Shown: in pieces, positions 35,746 through 44,433 of the stretch | Layout of the letters: each line of letters starts with the position of its first letter | How positions within the stretch are numbered: the first letter of the stretch is position 1 | Translations under genes and position numbers: made by a program | Source of the DNA: Leptospira ilyithenensis | GTDB lineage: Bacteria > Spirochaetota > Leptospiria > Leptospirales > Leptospiraceae | DNA: 64,000 bases | NCBI RefSeq assembly: GCF_004771005.1 | Contig: NZ_RQHV01000032.1 | Location: 53,003 to 117,002, forward strand | Direction of reading: 5' to 3' | The notes under the pieces: generated by a model | What the model was told of the DNA's origin: nothing | What the model saw: only the letters and a program-made list of their open reading frames with translations | Databases searched by the model: none

Positions 35746-36714
35746 ATGGATATCAAAAAAGGTTTCATTGAATCTGTGGGAAATACCCCACTCATCCGTA
35801 TCAACTCATTGAGTGACGAGACGGGTTGCGAAATTTTAGGCAAAGCGGAATTTATGAACCCAGGAGGTTCTGTAAAAGACAGAGCCGCTCATTACATCAT
35901 CGCCGAAGCGGAAAAAAACGGATTGTTAAAGCCGGGCGGAACCGTCGTGGAAGGTACAGCAGGAAATACGGGAATAGGAATCACACATATCTGCAATGCG
36001 AAAGGTTATAAAGCAGTGATCATCATTCCCGAAACCCAATCCCAGGAAAAAATAGAAACCTTGCGCACATTAGGTGCTGATGTAAGATTGGTTCCCGCAG
36101 TTCCGTATGCAAATCCGGACAACTATGTACGTGTTTCCGAACGAATTGCGAAAGAAATTCCAAATGCCATTTGGGCAAATCAATTTGACAACTTGGCAAA
36201 CAGAAAAGCTCACTTTGAAACTACCGGGCCGGAAATTTGGAAACAAACGGATGGAAAGTTGGATGTATGGATTGCCTCTTTGGGAACCGGCGGAACCTAT
36301 TCGGGGACTGCATTGTATTTCAAAGAAAAAAATCCTAAGATCAAATGTATTGTAGCAGATCCTTATGGTTCCGGGATTTATTCCTTTATCAAAACCGGGA
36401 CGATTTCCATTGAAGGAAGTTCGATTACGGAAGGGATCGGACAAGGTCGCATAACAAAGAATATGGAAGGGATGCCTGTTGACGATGCTCTTCGAATCGA
36501 CGACAAAGAATGTTTGCGGATTTTAAACATCCTTCTCAAAAAAGACGGTCTTTTTATGGGCGGATCGGTCGGGATCAATGTTGCGGCGGCATACCAGACA
36601 GCAAAAACCTTAGGACCGGGTCATACGATCGTGACCATTCTATGTGATGGAGGTGCCCGTTACCAATCCAAAATCTATAATGATGAATTCCTAAAAACGA
36701 AAGGGCTAATTTAG
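35746..36714 (+). CDS. cysK: cysteine synthase A
   Basis: ATG at 35746 gives the family-typical start MDIKKGFIESVGNTPLIRI. TTG 35692 and ATG 35713 are upstream alternatives with little support. The 322-residue PLP enzyme has Lys44 in MNPGGSVKDRAA, the substrate loop EGTAGNTGIG and the phosphate-cup GTGGTYSGT. It makes cysteine from O-acetylserine and sulfide. There is no serine acetyltransferase next to it. A hairpin at 36761-36787 follows the stop. Confidence 0.93.
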   Translation: MDIKKGFIESVGNTPLIRINSLSDETGCEILGKAEFMNPGGSVKDRAAHYIIAEAEKNGLLKPGGTVVEGTAGNTGIGITHICNAKGYKAVIIIPETQSQEKIETLRTLGADVRLVPAVPYANPDNYVRVSERIAKEIPNAIWANQFDNLANRKAHFETTGPEIWKQTDGKLDVWIASLGTGGTYSGTALYFKEKNPKIKCIVADPYGSGIYSFIKTGTISIEGSSITEGIGQGRITKNMEGMPVDDALRIDDKECLRILNILLKKDGLFMGGSVGINVAAAYQTAKTLGPGHTIVTILCDGGARYQSKIYNDEFLKTKGLI

Positions 36715-36760
36715 AAAAAAAAACAAGGTTCCTTTAATAAAAATCAGTCTTAACCCAGAT

Positions 36761-36787
36761 GGGGCAGAATGCATATATTTCTGCTCC
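36761..36787 (+). terminator. hairpin after cysK
   Basis: GGGGCAGAA (36761-36769) pairs with TTCTGCTCC (36779-36787), nine pairs with one G-T wobble around a nine-base loop. It lies 46 bases past the cysK stop and before the kinase gene at 36877. No long T-run follows, so its efficiency as an intrinsic terminator is uncertain. Confidence 0.4.
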
Positions 36788-36876
36788 GAAATTTATTGCA
36801 TACAAACCCCTTCGTCCCTTAAAAGCAATTTGACTAACACAAATTCACCGGAGATTCTATACAAAGTCTCATCAAT

Positions 36877-38766
36877 ATGCGATATTTACTGGTACGAATC
36901 CTAATTATTGTCTTCCTTATTATCGTGCCTTTGGCTTTGCTTTCCCGTTTCGCTGAAACAAATTCTCCATGCAAAGATCATTCGAAAGAAATGGTATATT
37001 GGGAGGACAAATCGGCAAATGTAAGTTTTGACGAAATTATCAACAAGCAAGAATTAGGTGATTTCAGGCAAAAAACGAGACCAAATCATAATATAGGATA
37101 TTCCAAATCCGCCTTTTGGTTTTATTGGAAACCGAATTTCACTCATCAGAATGTAAGGTATTGGCTGGTAATAGACAATCCCTTGATCGACAATCTGGAT
37201 TTTTACCAAGTAGAAGAGCAAGGAACTTGGGTGGAAAGATATATGGGGGATGATAGGCCGTTTACAAATAGAATCATTCCCATCCGACCTTTTTCCCTGC
37301 GTATGACGGAAGGAGCGTATCAGAAGGGGATTTATTTAAGAGTCAAGTCAGAAGGTTCGATCCGTTTTCCTGTGGAGGTTTGCAGAGGAGATGTCATCAT
37401 CGCAAATGCTGCCCGAACGGAAATAGCCTACGGATTATTTTACGGAAGTATATTGTTCATTTCCATCTATCAATTGTTAAGTTATTTTTACTCAAGAAAC
37501 ATTACTTTCTTAACTTATTCTTTCTTCGGATTCACTCTTTCGGTATTTCTCGCTTCGCAGAGCGGGCACTTACAGGAATTCTTTTATCCGGAGATAGCAG
37601 GAATTAGCAATTACGTGAATCATGTCAGTAGTTCTCTTTCGATTGTATGCGGCATTTATTTCATATATTCCTTTTTTCCTTTTATGAAAGAAAACAAAAT
37701 ATATCGTTATACAGTATATTCGTTTTTGGTTTTGGCGGGATCGATCACTCCGCTTACTTTTTTAGTTCCTTATTCTTATATATCCAGGGTTCTTCCTTTT
37801 TTTAGCCTAATCATTGTTATTTTCCTTTTAATAGTATTAACAAGAAGAAACCTAAACTATTCCGAAAAATGGATACGCAGGGGAATCGTAGTCGTAATAG
37901 TCTCGATCATCATTGCGACAATGCGAAATTACACTCTGATACCCAATTCTTTTCTCACCCTTCATATTGTAAAAATCTCGCAGTTCATCCAAGTATTGTT
38001 TTTTGCTTTGGCGACAAGCAGTCAGTACAAGATGATCGAACAATACGCACTTACAACCGCTACGGAAAGAAATACCGCATTAAAACTCGCAAAATCAAAG
38101 TCGGAGATACTTGCTTATTTAAGCCACGAAATCAGAAGTCCCATTCATTCCATGTTGGCCTATTTGGAATTATTGACTGAAAAGGAAAACAATAACGAGA
38201 ATCAGGTGGAATTGAAATTGGTTCAAAAATCCGCCGAACATGTCGTCGCATTGGTTTCAAACATATTGGAACAGAGCAGACTGGAAGCGGGAAAGGTTGA
38301 AATTCAAAAAGAGTCCTTTTCCTTACAAACATTAATCGATGATATAACTCTGGAACAAAGACCGATTGCAAAACAAAAAGATCTTAACCTGGAAGTGCTC
38401 TTTACCGACGATCTACCGAAATCAATTTGGGGAGATTCTCTTCGTATCCATCAGGTTTTAACAAATCTGATCTCCAATGCGATTAAATTTACCAATTCCG
38501 GAAAAGTAATTCTTTCCGTTTCCAAAGAAAACGATCGGATACGTTTTTCAGTAACGGACTCAGGGCTAGGAATCAAAGCTGAAGAAATCGAATCTTTATT
38601 TGCAGAATTCAAACAAGCCAATTACTCCATTTACAAACAGTTTGGCGGAACAGGGCTCGGTCTTTCCATTTCCAAAAGCCTACTCAACCTGATGGATTCC
38701 GATCTCAAACTGAAAACGGAAATGAGTGTCGGTTCCGAATTTTATTTTCTAATCAAAATCGACTAA
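36877..38766 (+). CDS. 7TMR-DISM sensor histidine kinase
   Basis: This 629-residue kinase has an N-terminal signal/anchor, an extracytoplasmic carbohydrate-binding-like 7TMR-DISMED2 domain (about 30-175, with SAFWFYWKP and YLRVKSEGSIRFPVEV) and seven membrane helices (about 180-385). A kinase core follows: HisKA with His417 in LSHEIRSPIHSML, then HATPase with LTNLISNAIKF, DSGLGI and GGTGLGLSISKSL. There is no receiver domain and no regulator gene next to it. DISM domains sense extracellular sugars or other ligands in a range of bacteria, and the signal here is unknown. Confidence 0.93.
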   Translation: MRYLLVRILIIVFLIIVPLALLSRFAETNSPCKDHSKEMVYWEDKSANVSFDEIINKQELGDFRQKTRPNHNIGYSKSAFWFYWKPNFTHQNVRYWLVIDNPLIDNLDFYQVEEQGTWVERYMGDDRPFTNRIIPIRPFSLRMTEGAYQKGIYLRVKSEGSIRFPVEVCRGDVIIANAARTEIAYGLFYGSILFISIYQLLSYFYSRNITFLTYSFFGFTLSVFLASQSGHLQEFFYPEIAGISNYVNHVSSSLSIVCGIYFIYSFFPFMKENKIYRYTVYSFLVLAGSITPLTFLVPYSYISRVLPFFSLIIVIFLLIVLTRRNLNYSEKWIRRGIVVVIVSIIIATMRNYTLIPNSFLTLHIVKISQFIQVLFFALATSSQYKMIEQYALTTATERNTALKLAKSKSEILAYLSHEIRSPIHSMLAYLELLTEKENNNENQVELKLVQKSAEHVVALVSNILEQSRLEAGKVEIQKESFSLQTLIDDITLEQRPIAKQKDLNLEVLFTDDLPKSIWGDSLRIHQVLTNLISNAIKFTNSGKVILSVSKENDRIRFSVTDSGLGIKAEEIESLFAEFKQANYSIYKQFGGTGLGLSISKSLLNLMDSDLKLKTEMSVGSEFYFLIKID

Positions 38767-38772
38767 CGATTA

Positions 38773-40725
38773 TTATCTCAATTCTGGAATATCTTTAAAA
38801 TATAAAAGAGATTCGGGATTTGCGAGTGCATTGCTGTTTTTCACCGTTTCACCCTGGACAGTCTGCCTTACCGCGATTTCTACTTTTTTACCATTTACAG
38901 TATAAGGAATATCTTTCACTTCCAAAATCAAAGCGGGAACATGGCGGGGAGAAGTTTCGGAACGAATTGCATCTTTCAAGCGGGATTTCAATCCTTCTTC
39001 CAAGTTCCGGCCTTCTTTCATTTTTAAAAAGAGTACAATTCGTACATCTTCCTTGTATTCCTGTCCGATGATCACCGAATCCTGCACTTCCGGAAAAGTC
39101 TCTACTACGGAATAAATATCCGCAGTTCCGATACGAACTCCTCCCGGATTCAAAGTAGCGTCGGATCTTCCGTAAATGATCATTCCTTTGTTTTCAGTCA
39201 GCTCCGCAAAATCCCCGTGGCACCAGATATTTTCAAACCGCGAAAAATAAGCTGCCTGGTATTTCGAACCGTCCTTATCATTCCAAAAGAAGAGAGGCAT
39301 CGAAGGAAAAGGAGACTCACAAACAAGTTCGCCTTTTTCTTTTTCCACAGGCTTTCCGTCTTCATCAAAAACTTTTACATCCATCCCGAGTCCTCTGGAC
39401 TGAATCTCTCCTTCAAAAACGGGAAGGTCTGGATTTCCAAGCGCAAAACAGCCGTTCAAGTCCGTTCCTCCAGAAATGGAAGCAAGTTGTACATCCTTTT
39501 TAATCTTGGAATATACATAACGAAATCCGGACGGGTACAAAGGACTGCCTGTAGAAAGAATGGTTCTGAGTTTTGCCAAAGAAAATTCATTCATTGGTTC
39601 GACACCATCCTGTTCCATAACAGACAGGTATTTGGCACTGGTTCCGAAAACATGAATCCCTTCCTCCTCCGCAAAATGCCAAAGAGTTTTCCAATCGGGA
39701 TGGAACGGATTTCCATCATATTGGCATAAAGTGGCGCCTAACGCCAAAATGCTTTGTGACCAATTCCACATCATCCAACCGCAGGTTGTATAATAGAATA
39801 ATTTTTCTCCTGCATGCAGGTTCGCATGTAGAGCTAGTTCTTTTGTATGATTGAGTAAGACACCTGCGCCTTGCACGATGCATTTGGGAAGACCTGTCGT
39901 ACCGGAAGAAAACATAATATAAACCGGATCTTGAAAGGAGATGGATTCGTATTTCAGCTTTGCGTTTTTTTCTTCGGGCAAATCGTCGTAGCGAATGGGC
40001 TTTGCTACTCCATCTAACAAAAATGAGCTGCTTGTAAAGGGAAAAAGAACAGTCGCCTTATAATCCGTAAACGAAGCGAGTTTTTCCGATACCTCACCTA
40101 CTTTATCCAAAATAGAAATCTTTTTTCCTTTGAAGAAATAACCGTCGACTGCAAGCAATACTTTAGGCTGAATCTGTTCGAACCGATCCAAAATTCCCTT
40201 TGCACCGAAATCCGGAGAGGCGCTGGACCAAATAGCTCCCAAAGAAGTGGCAGCGAGCATCCCGATGGTGGAAACCGGCGCATTGGGAACCAAGCCGCAA
40301 ACCCGATCACCTTTTGAAACACCCAAAGTTTTAAAATAAGAAGCAAGTTTTAAAACTTCTGTCTTTAACCGATAGTAGGTGAGTGTTTCCTTTTTTCCGT
40401 CTTCGCCTAAGTAAAGAATTGCGATATCTTCCTGTTTTCCTTTTTCCAAAAGATTCTCCGCAAAATTAAGCTCGGCACCTTCGAACCATTTTGATTCCCA
40501 AAATTTTTCGGACCTTTTCAAAACATGATCGGGCTCTTTATGAAAAATAAATCCTGATTCTTTAGCCCAATGAGACCAAAAGGATTCCAAGTTAGAAATC
40601 GACCAATGATGAAAGGAATCGTAATCAGGAAGGGAGACCCTCTCTTCTTTTTCTATTTTGATTCTAAATTTTGTAAGTAAAGTTTCCGGACCGGAAGCCG
40701 TCCAAAGTTTTCGGGATAAAGCCAT
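38773..40725 (-). CDS. acetoacetyl-CoA synthetase (acetoacetate--CoA ligase)
   Basis: ATG at 40723-40725 gives a 650-residue protein, the family's usual length. An ATG 16 codons upstream is possible. FAENLLEKG and the AMP-binding signature VYIMFSSGTTGLPKCIVQGA with IVQGAGV, plus GWMMWNWSQSILALGATLCQY, are typical of acetoacetyl-CoA synthetases. The C-terminal Lys is in NGKKVEIAVRQ. It activates acetoacetate with ATP and CoA, feeding ketone bodies or polyhydroxyalkanoate turnover. It is a single gene converging on the kinase gene. Confidence 0.9.
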   Translation of the reverse strand: MALSRKLWTASGPETLLTKFRIKIEKEERVSLPDYDSFHHWSISNLESFWSHWAKESGFIFHKEPDHVLKRSEKFWESKWFEGAELNFAENLLEKGKQEDIAILYLGEDGKKETLTYYRLKTEVLKLASYFKTLGVSKGDRVCGLVPNAPVSTIGMLAATSLGAIWSSASPDFGAKGILDRFEQIQPKVLLAVDGYFFKGKKISILDKVGEVSEKLASFTDYKATVLFPFTSSSFLLDGVAKPIRYDDLPEEKNAKLKYESISFQDPVYIMFSSGTTGLPKCIVQGAGVLLNHTKELALHANLHAGEKLFYYTTCGWMMWNWSQSILALGATLCQYDGNPFHPDWKTLWHFAEEEGIHVFGTSAKYLSVMEQDGVEPMNEFSLAKLRTILSTGSPLYPSGFRYVYSKIKKDVQLASISGGTDLNGCFALGNPDLPVFEGEIQSRGLGMDVKVFDEDGKPVEKEKGELVCESPFPSMPLFFWNDKDGSKYQAAYFSRFENIWCHGDFAELTENKGMIIYGRSDATLNPGGVRIGTADIYSVVETFPEVQDSVIIGQEYKEDVRIVLFLKMKEGRNLEEGLKSRLKDAIRSETSPRHVPALILEVKDIPYTVNGKKVEIAVRQTVQGETVKNSNALANPESLLYFKDIPELR

Positions 40726-40816
40726 GGTATGCAAAATAGTGAAATTGTGATTTGGAAGCAAGCCTCTTTGCATAAAAGAAGTGGCACAAATTTCTTTCCA
40801 CTGAATCTTGGAGCTA

Positions 40817-42187
40817 ATGTTATTTAACTCTTTGGACTACCTGATATTTTTTATTTCCTGTTACATCATATACTGGTCGTCCCCGAGAAATTTCCGCAAA
40901 TACATACTGATTGTATTTTCGCTTATCTTTTATGCGTATTGGAGCAAGGCGTTTTTATTCCACTTCTTTGCATTTATCGTTCTCAGTCATTTTGCCATTT
41001 TAGGTATCCTCAAAACAAAAAAGAAAATATTTTTGATCATGGGAATTGTCGTCAATCTGGCAAATCTCATCTTTTTTAAGTACATTCTAACATACTTACA
41101 GTACATCATCAAAGAAGACTCTGTTCGATTCCCTTTTAGCGATTCCATTACTTCCATTGCCCTGCCACTTGCTATCAGCTTTTATACATTTCAGATGATC
41201 GCATACATCATTGATGCCTGGAGAGGAAAATTCACGGAGTCACCTTTCCTGGACTTCGTATTGTTCATCCTATTTTTCCCACAGCTGATCGCAGGTCCCA
41301 TCATGCGCCATGATGATTTTTACAATCAGATCGAGAAGGCACAACTTAACTGGGATTATGTGCAGAGGGGGTTTTATCATCTGATTTCCGGAATCATCAA
41401 AAAGGTTTTGATCGCCGACCAAATCGCCAAGCTGATCAACCCGGTTTGGAATGATCCGGCGGGTTACGACGGATTTTCCGTTTTCCTTGCGGTGCTTGGA
41501 TTTTCCGTTCAAGTGTTCTGTGATTTTTCAGGATACACCGACTTTGCACGCGGGTCCGCATTTCTTTTAGGATATGAAATTCCCGAAAACTTCAAGGCTC
41601 CCTACTTCTCCGTCAGTTTCACGGAACTTTGGACAAGGTGGCATATCACTCTTTCCACTTGGATCAGAGATTATCTCTATATCCCTCTCGGGGGGAATAA
41701 GGTTTCCGAAACCCGTTTCAAATTCAATACGATACTTGTCATGTCACTCGGCGGACTTTGGCATGGAAATACATATACTTTCTTTTTCTGGGGACTGCTT
41801 CATGGAATTCTGCTCGGGATAGAACGCTCGTTATTCGGTAAGATCGACCGGAAAAATCTGAACTTACAAAAAAAGATCTTCGGCTTTATCATAGTAACAA
41901 TATTCTGGCTGATCGGAGCTTCTTTTTTTCGTGCGGAAAATTTTCAAAAATTGATTCTACTATGGAGCAACATTATCAATCTTAAGGGAAATATTATTTA
42001 CAAACCTGACTTTTGGGTATTGGTTTTCGCCTGTTATTCGATTCAGTTTATAGAATTCAGAAATTATTTTTCACCCAAGTTTGCAAATATGGGAAAGTGG
42101 TTGGTGCCTACAACCTGTATCATCGTCTATTTTGCTTTGGTCAAAATGGAAACCCAAGTAGAAACATTTATCTATTTTCAATTTTAA
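40817..42187 (+). CDS. MBOAT family O-acyltransferase (AlgI-like)
   Basis: ATG at 40817 (MLFNSLDYLIFF) is chosen over TTG 40808 because it starts the family's usual first helix. About 456 residues with ten or more membrane helices follow. RHDDFYNQIEKA, then GYTDFARGSAFLLGY and the catalytic region LGGLWHGNTYTFFFWGLLHG with its conserved His (about 318) are standard for AlgI/DltB-like membrane acyltransferases. It moves acyl groups across the membrane to a cell-surface polymer. The DUF1574 gene 17 bases downstream is a likely partner. Confidence 0.92.
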   Translation: MLFNSLDYLIFFISCYIIYWSSPRNFRKYILIVFSLIFYAYWSKAFLFHFFAFIVLSHFAILGILKTKKKIFLIMGIVVNLANLIFFKYILTYLQYIIKEDSVRFPFSDSITSIALPLAISFYTFQMIAYIIDAWRGKFTESPFLDFVLFILFFPQLIAGPIMRHDDFYNQIEKAQLNWDYVQRGFYHLISGIIKKVLIADQIAKLINPVWNDPAGYDGFSVFLAVLGFSVQVFCDFSGYTDFARGSAFLLGYEIPENFKAPYFSVSFTELWTRWHITLSTWIRDYLYIPLGGNKVSETRFKFNTILVMSLGGLWHGNTYTFFFWGLLHGILLGIERSLFGKIDRKNLNLQKKIFGFIIVTIFWLIGASFFRAENFQKLILLWSNIINLKGNIIYKPDFWVLVFACYSIQFIEFRNYFSPKFANMGKWLVPTTCIIVYFALVKMETQVETFIYFQF

Positions 42188-42204
42188 AAATATAAGTAAT
42201 CATT

Positions 42205-43293
42205 ATGAAAAAAATATACTATTATCCGTTATTCATCTTTCTAATTGTTTTTTTAGCAGATAAGATTGCCTGCATACCCGTTTTACTCGAAAGCGGAAGA
42301 AGACATTACAAAGCGGGCCAGAACATTCTTTTGGGAATCAATCCTGTTTGGAACGCAGATAAAGCCAAACAATCGGCAGGATCTACCACCGTATCTATGT
42401 TTGGTTCTTCCAGATCCTATTTGTTTCATGAATGGAAGGAAATCCCTCTCAAAGAAAATTACTTTTCCAAACCGATTGCAATAGAAACCAGATCCGTTGT
42501 CAAAGCTTCCGATTTTTTACTCAATTACCTGCTGATCCGTTCCATGGGCAAGTTAGGTTACAAACCGAATTTGGTAGTGCTCGAATTTTCGGAAGAAATG
42601 TTGAATGAAAAAAGCCCCTTCACTTTCAAAAGTAAATCCGAAGAACTGATTCTGAATTCGGATGAACTTGTTTCCATTCTCCCTTATTTGGAAGGAGAAG
42701 GAAGAAGGAACGTACTGTTCAAAATTCTTTTCCCTTCTTATAATTATCATTTCCAGCCGCTACTTGCAGCTTCCAATATTTCCAAAGGTAAAAAGGTAGA
42801 GGAAGAAACCCTCTTTGTGGAAATGATCGCCCTGATGAATGAAAAACAACCTTTCGATCCGAAAAATGTAGGGTTTCCGTTGAATTCTTTTTCACCACAG
42901 GATTACCAGGCAAGGATCATTGATTATACGAACCAACTTGTCAAAAACGATATCTTGAGAAATTATTCCTACTCTCCCAATGAAGAAGGCGCATTTCATG
43001 CGACTATTGATTATTTGGAAAAGAACAACATACCAACTGTTATCTGGGAGCCGACGGTACATCCTTATTTTCTTGCCGAAAGAAAAAAGATTACCGGGGG
43101 AAATCATTTCCAAGAACTGAAAGGAAAATACATTTCCGAAACTTCCGAAAACATCCGCACTCTTTCTTTTGTGCAAAATCCTTTGGAATGCGACGTATAT
43201 GTGGATGCAAGTCATGTCTCTCCGGTTTGCATTCCCGAGATGGCGGATCGTATTTTTGCCATAGCCAAGACCATTCCTAATTTCAAAAATTAG
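42205..43293 (+). CDS. DUF1574 family SGNH-like protein, partner of MBOAT
   Basis: This 362-residue protein has an N-terminal signal anchor and an extracytoplasmic domain of the DUF1574 family common in Leptospira. SMFGSSRSYLFHEW contains the GxSxS nucleophile-like turn, and DVYVDASHVSPV near the end supplies the Asp-x-x-His pair of SGNH esterases. With an MBOAT gene just upstream, the expected scheme is that MBOAT passes an acyl group across the membrane and this protein transfers it to a polysaccharide, as AlgX or DltD do. The acceptor is unknown. Confidence 0.82.
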   Translation: MKKIYYYPLFIFLIVFLADKIACIPVLLESGRRHYKAGQNILLGINPVWNADKAKQSAGSTTVSMFGSSRSYLFHEWKEIPLKENYFSKPIAIETRSVVKASDFLLNYLLIRSMGKLGYKPNLVVLEFSEEMLNEKSPFTFKSKSEELILNSDELVSILPYLEGEGRRNVLFKILFPSYNYHFQPLLAASNISKGKKVEEETLFVEMIALMNEKQPFDPKNVGFPLNSFSPQDYQARIIDYTNQLVKNDILRNYSYSPNEEGAFHATIDYLEKNNIPTVIWEPTVHPYFLAERKKITGGNHFQELKGKYISETSENIRTLSFVQNPLECDVYVDASHVSPVCIPEMADRIFAIAKTIPNFKN

Positions 43294-43337
43294 AAATGGT
43301 AGCAGCAAATATTTTCACTCTTTATTTTATCGATTGT

Positions 43338-44147
43338 CTATTTGAAATTTTCTGCAAAGAAAGTTTTCATGCTTTCAAAAGATGCATAGTCTGCTTTCGC
43401 ATTGTACGCAATCCCCGAAATTCCGTGTTTTTCTGAACCAGGTCTTGTGAACCCGTGAACCGCGCCCTGGTGAGATACGAAAGTAAATGGAACTTTAGCA
43501 TCTGTTAACTTTTTGGCAAATTCAGCTACCACTTCTTTCGAAATGAAAGGATCATCTCCGCCATGGTGAACTAAAATTTTAGACTTAACGGGTTTTGATC
43601 CTTTTCCCAAGTTGGGACGTGGCAACATTCCATGAAAGGATACGACTCCGCCTTTCAAGTTGGCACCGTCAAACGCAAGTTCTAGAACACCTTTTCCTCC
43701 GAAACAATAACCGATCGCACCGATCTGATTCGGGTCCACATTCGGATCCGCTTTCAGAATTTCCAAAGCTTTATATATCTTTTTTAGGAACGCTTTCGAA
43801 TCTCTGTTTGCTGCGGAAAGTTTTCCTGCCTCATTATGATCTTCAGTAACAACTCCCTTTCCGTAAACATCCATTGCGAACGCCACATAACCCAAATCGG
43901 CAAGCTGTTTCGCTCTTTGTTTTGTGTAACCGGAAAGTCCCCACCACTCATGGATCACTAAAATCCCGGGACGTTTTCCGGTAATGGACTTGTCCACAGC
44001 CAAAAATCCTTCGTAAGTATTACCATCTAACTTGTATTCTACGGCTTTTCCTTCGACACTTGCCTTTACCGGCTGTTCCGAAGAAGGTGTTGTAGAGCAA
44101 AATCCTAGCGCCGCAAGGCATGAAATGAATATAATTCGTTTGAACAT
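43338..44147 (-). CDS. dienelactone hydrolase family lipoprotein
   Basis: ATG at 44145-44147, with a perfect GGAGG eight bases upstream, is preferred over an ATG ten codons earlier. The 269-residue product has a signal peptide with lipobox LGFC, so it is probably lipid-anchored outside the cytoplasmic membrane. The alpha/beta hydrolase domain has ILVIHEWWGLSGYT, the nucleophile in GAIGYCFGGKG (Cys in place of Ser, as in dienelactone hydrolase), Asp in GGDDPF and His in GAVHGFTRPGS. The natural substrate is unknown. Confidence 0.9.
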   Translation of the reverse strand: MFKRIIFISCLAALGFCSTTPSSEQPVKASVEGKAVEYKLDGNTYEGFLAVDKSITGKRPGILVIHEWWGLSGYTKQRAKQLADLGYVAFAMDVYGKGVVTEDHNEAGKLSAANRDSKAFLKKIYKALEILKADPNVDPNQIGAIGYCFGGKGVLELAFDGANLKGGVVSFHGMLPRPNLGKGSKPVKSKILVHHGGDDPFISKEVVAEFAKKLTDAKVPFTFVSHQGAVHGFTRPGSEKHGISGIAYNAKADYASFESMKTFFAENFK

Positions 44148-44433
44148 AAATCCTCCAAAATCCGGACTTCTCCCCATTAAAACCCGAATTTTAGCAATTA
44201 GTCCGCTCTTATCATTCTTTTTCTATAAGTATTTTTTAAAAGTACCGTTCCAAAGTTTTTTGGCAAACCGGGATGAACCCTTATATTGGAAAATCCGCTC
44301 AAAAATCGAAATCTCGAGTATACTGGTCAGTCTACTGTTGATTTTTCATTCAATAAACTTCCCCTAAAGAACAAAATTTTATCGCTTAATCTTACAGCGA
44401 ATGCTAAGCTTAACGAGAACACCGAGGCATATT

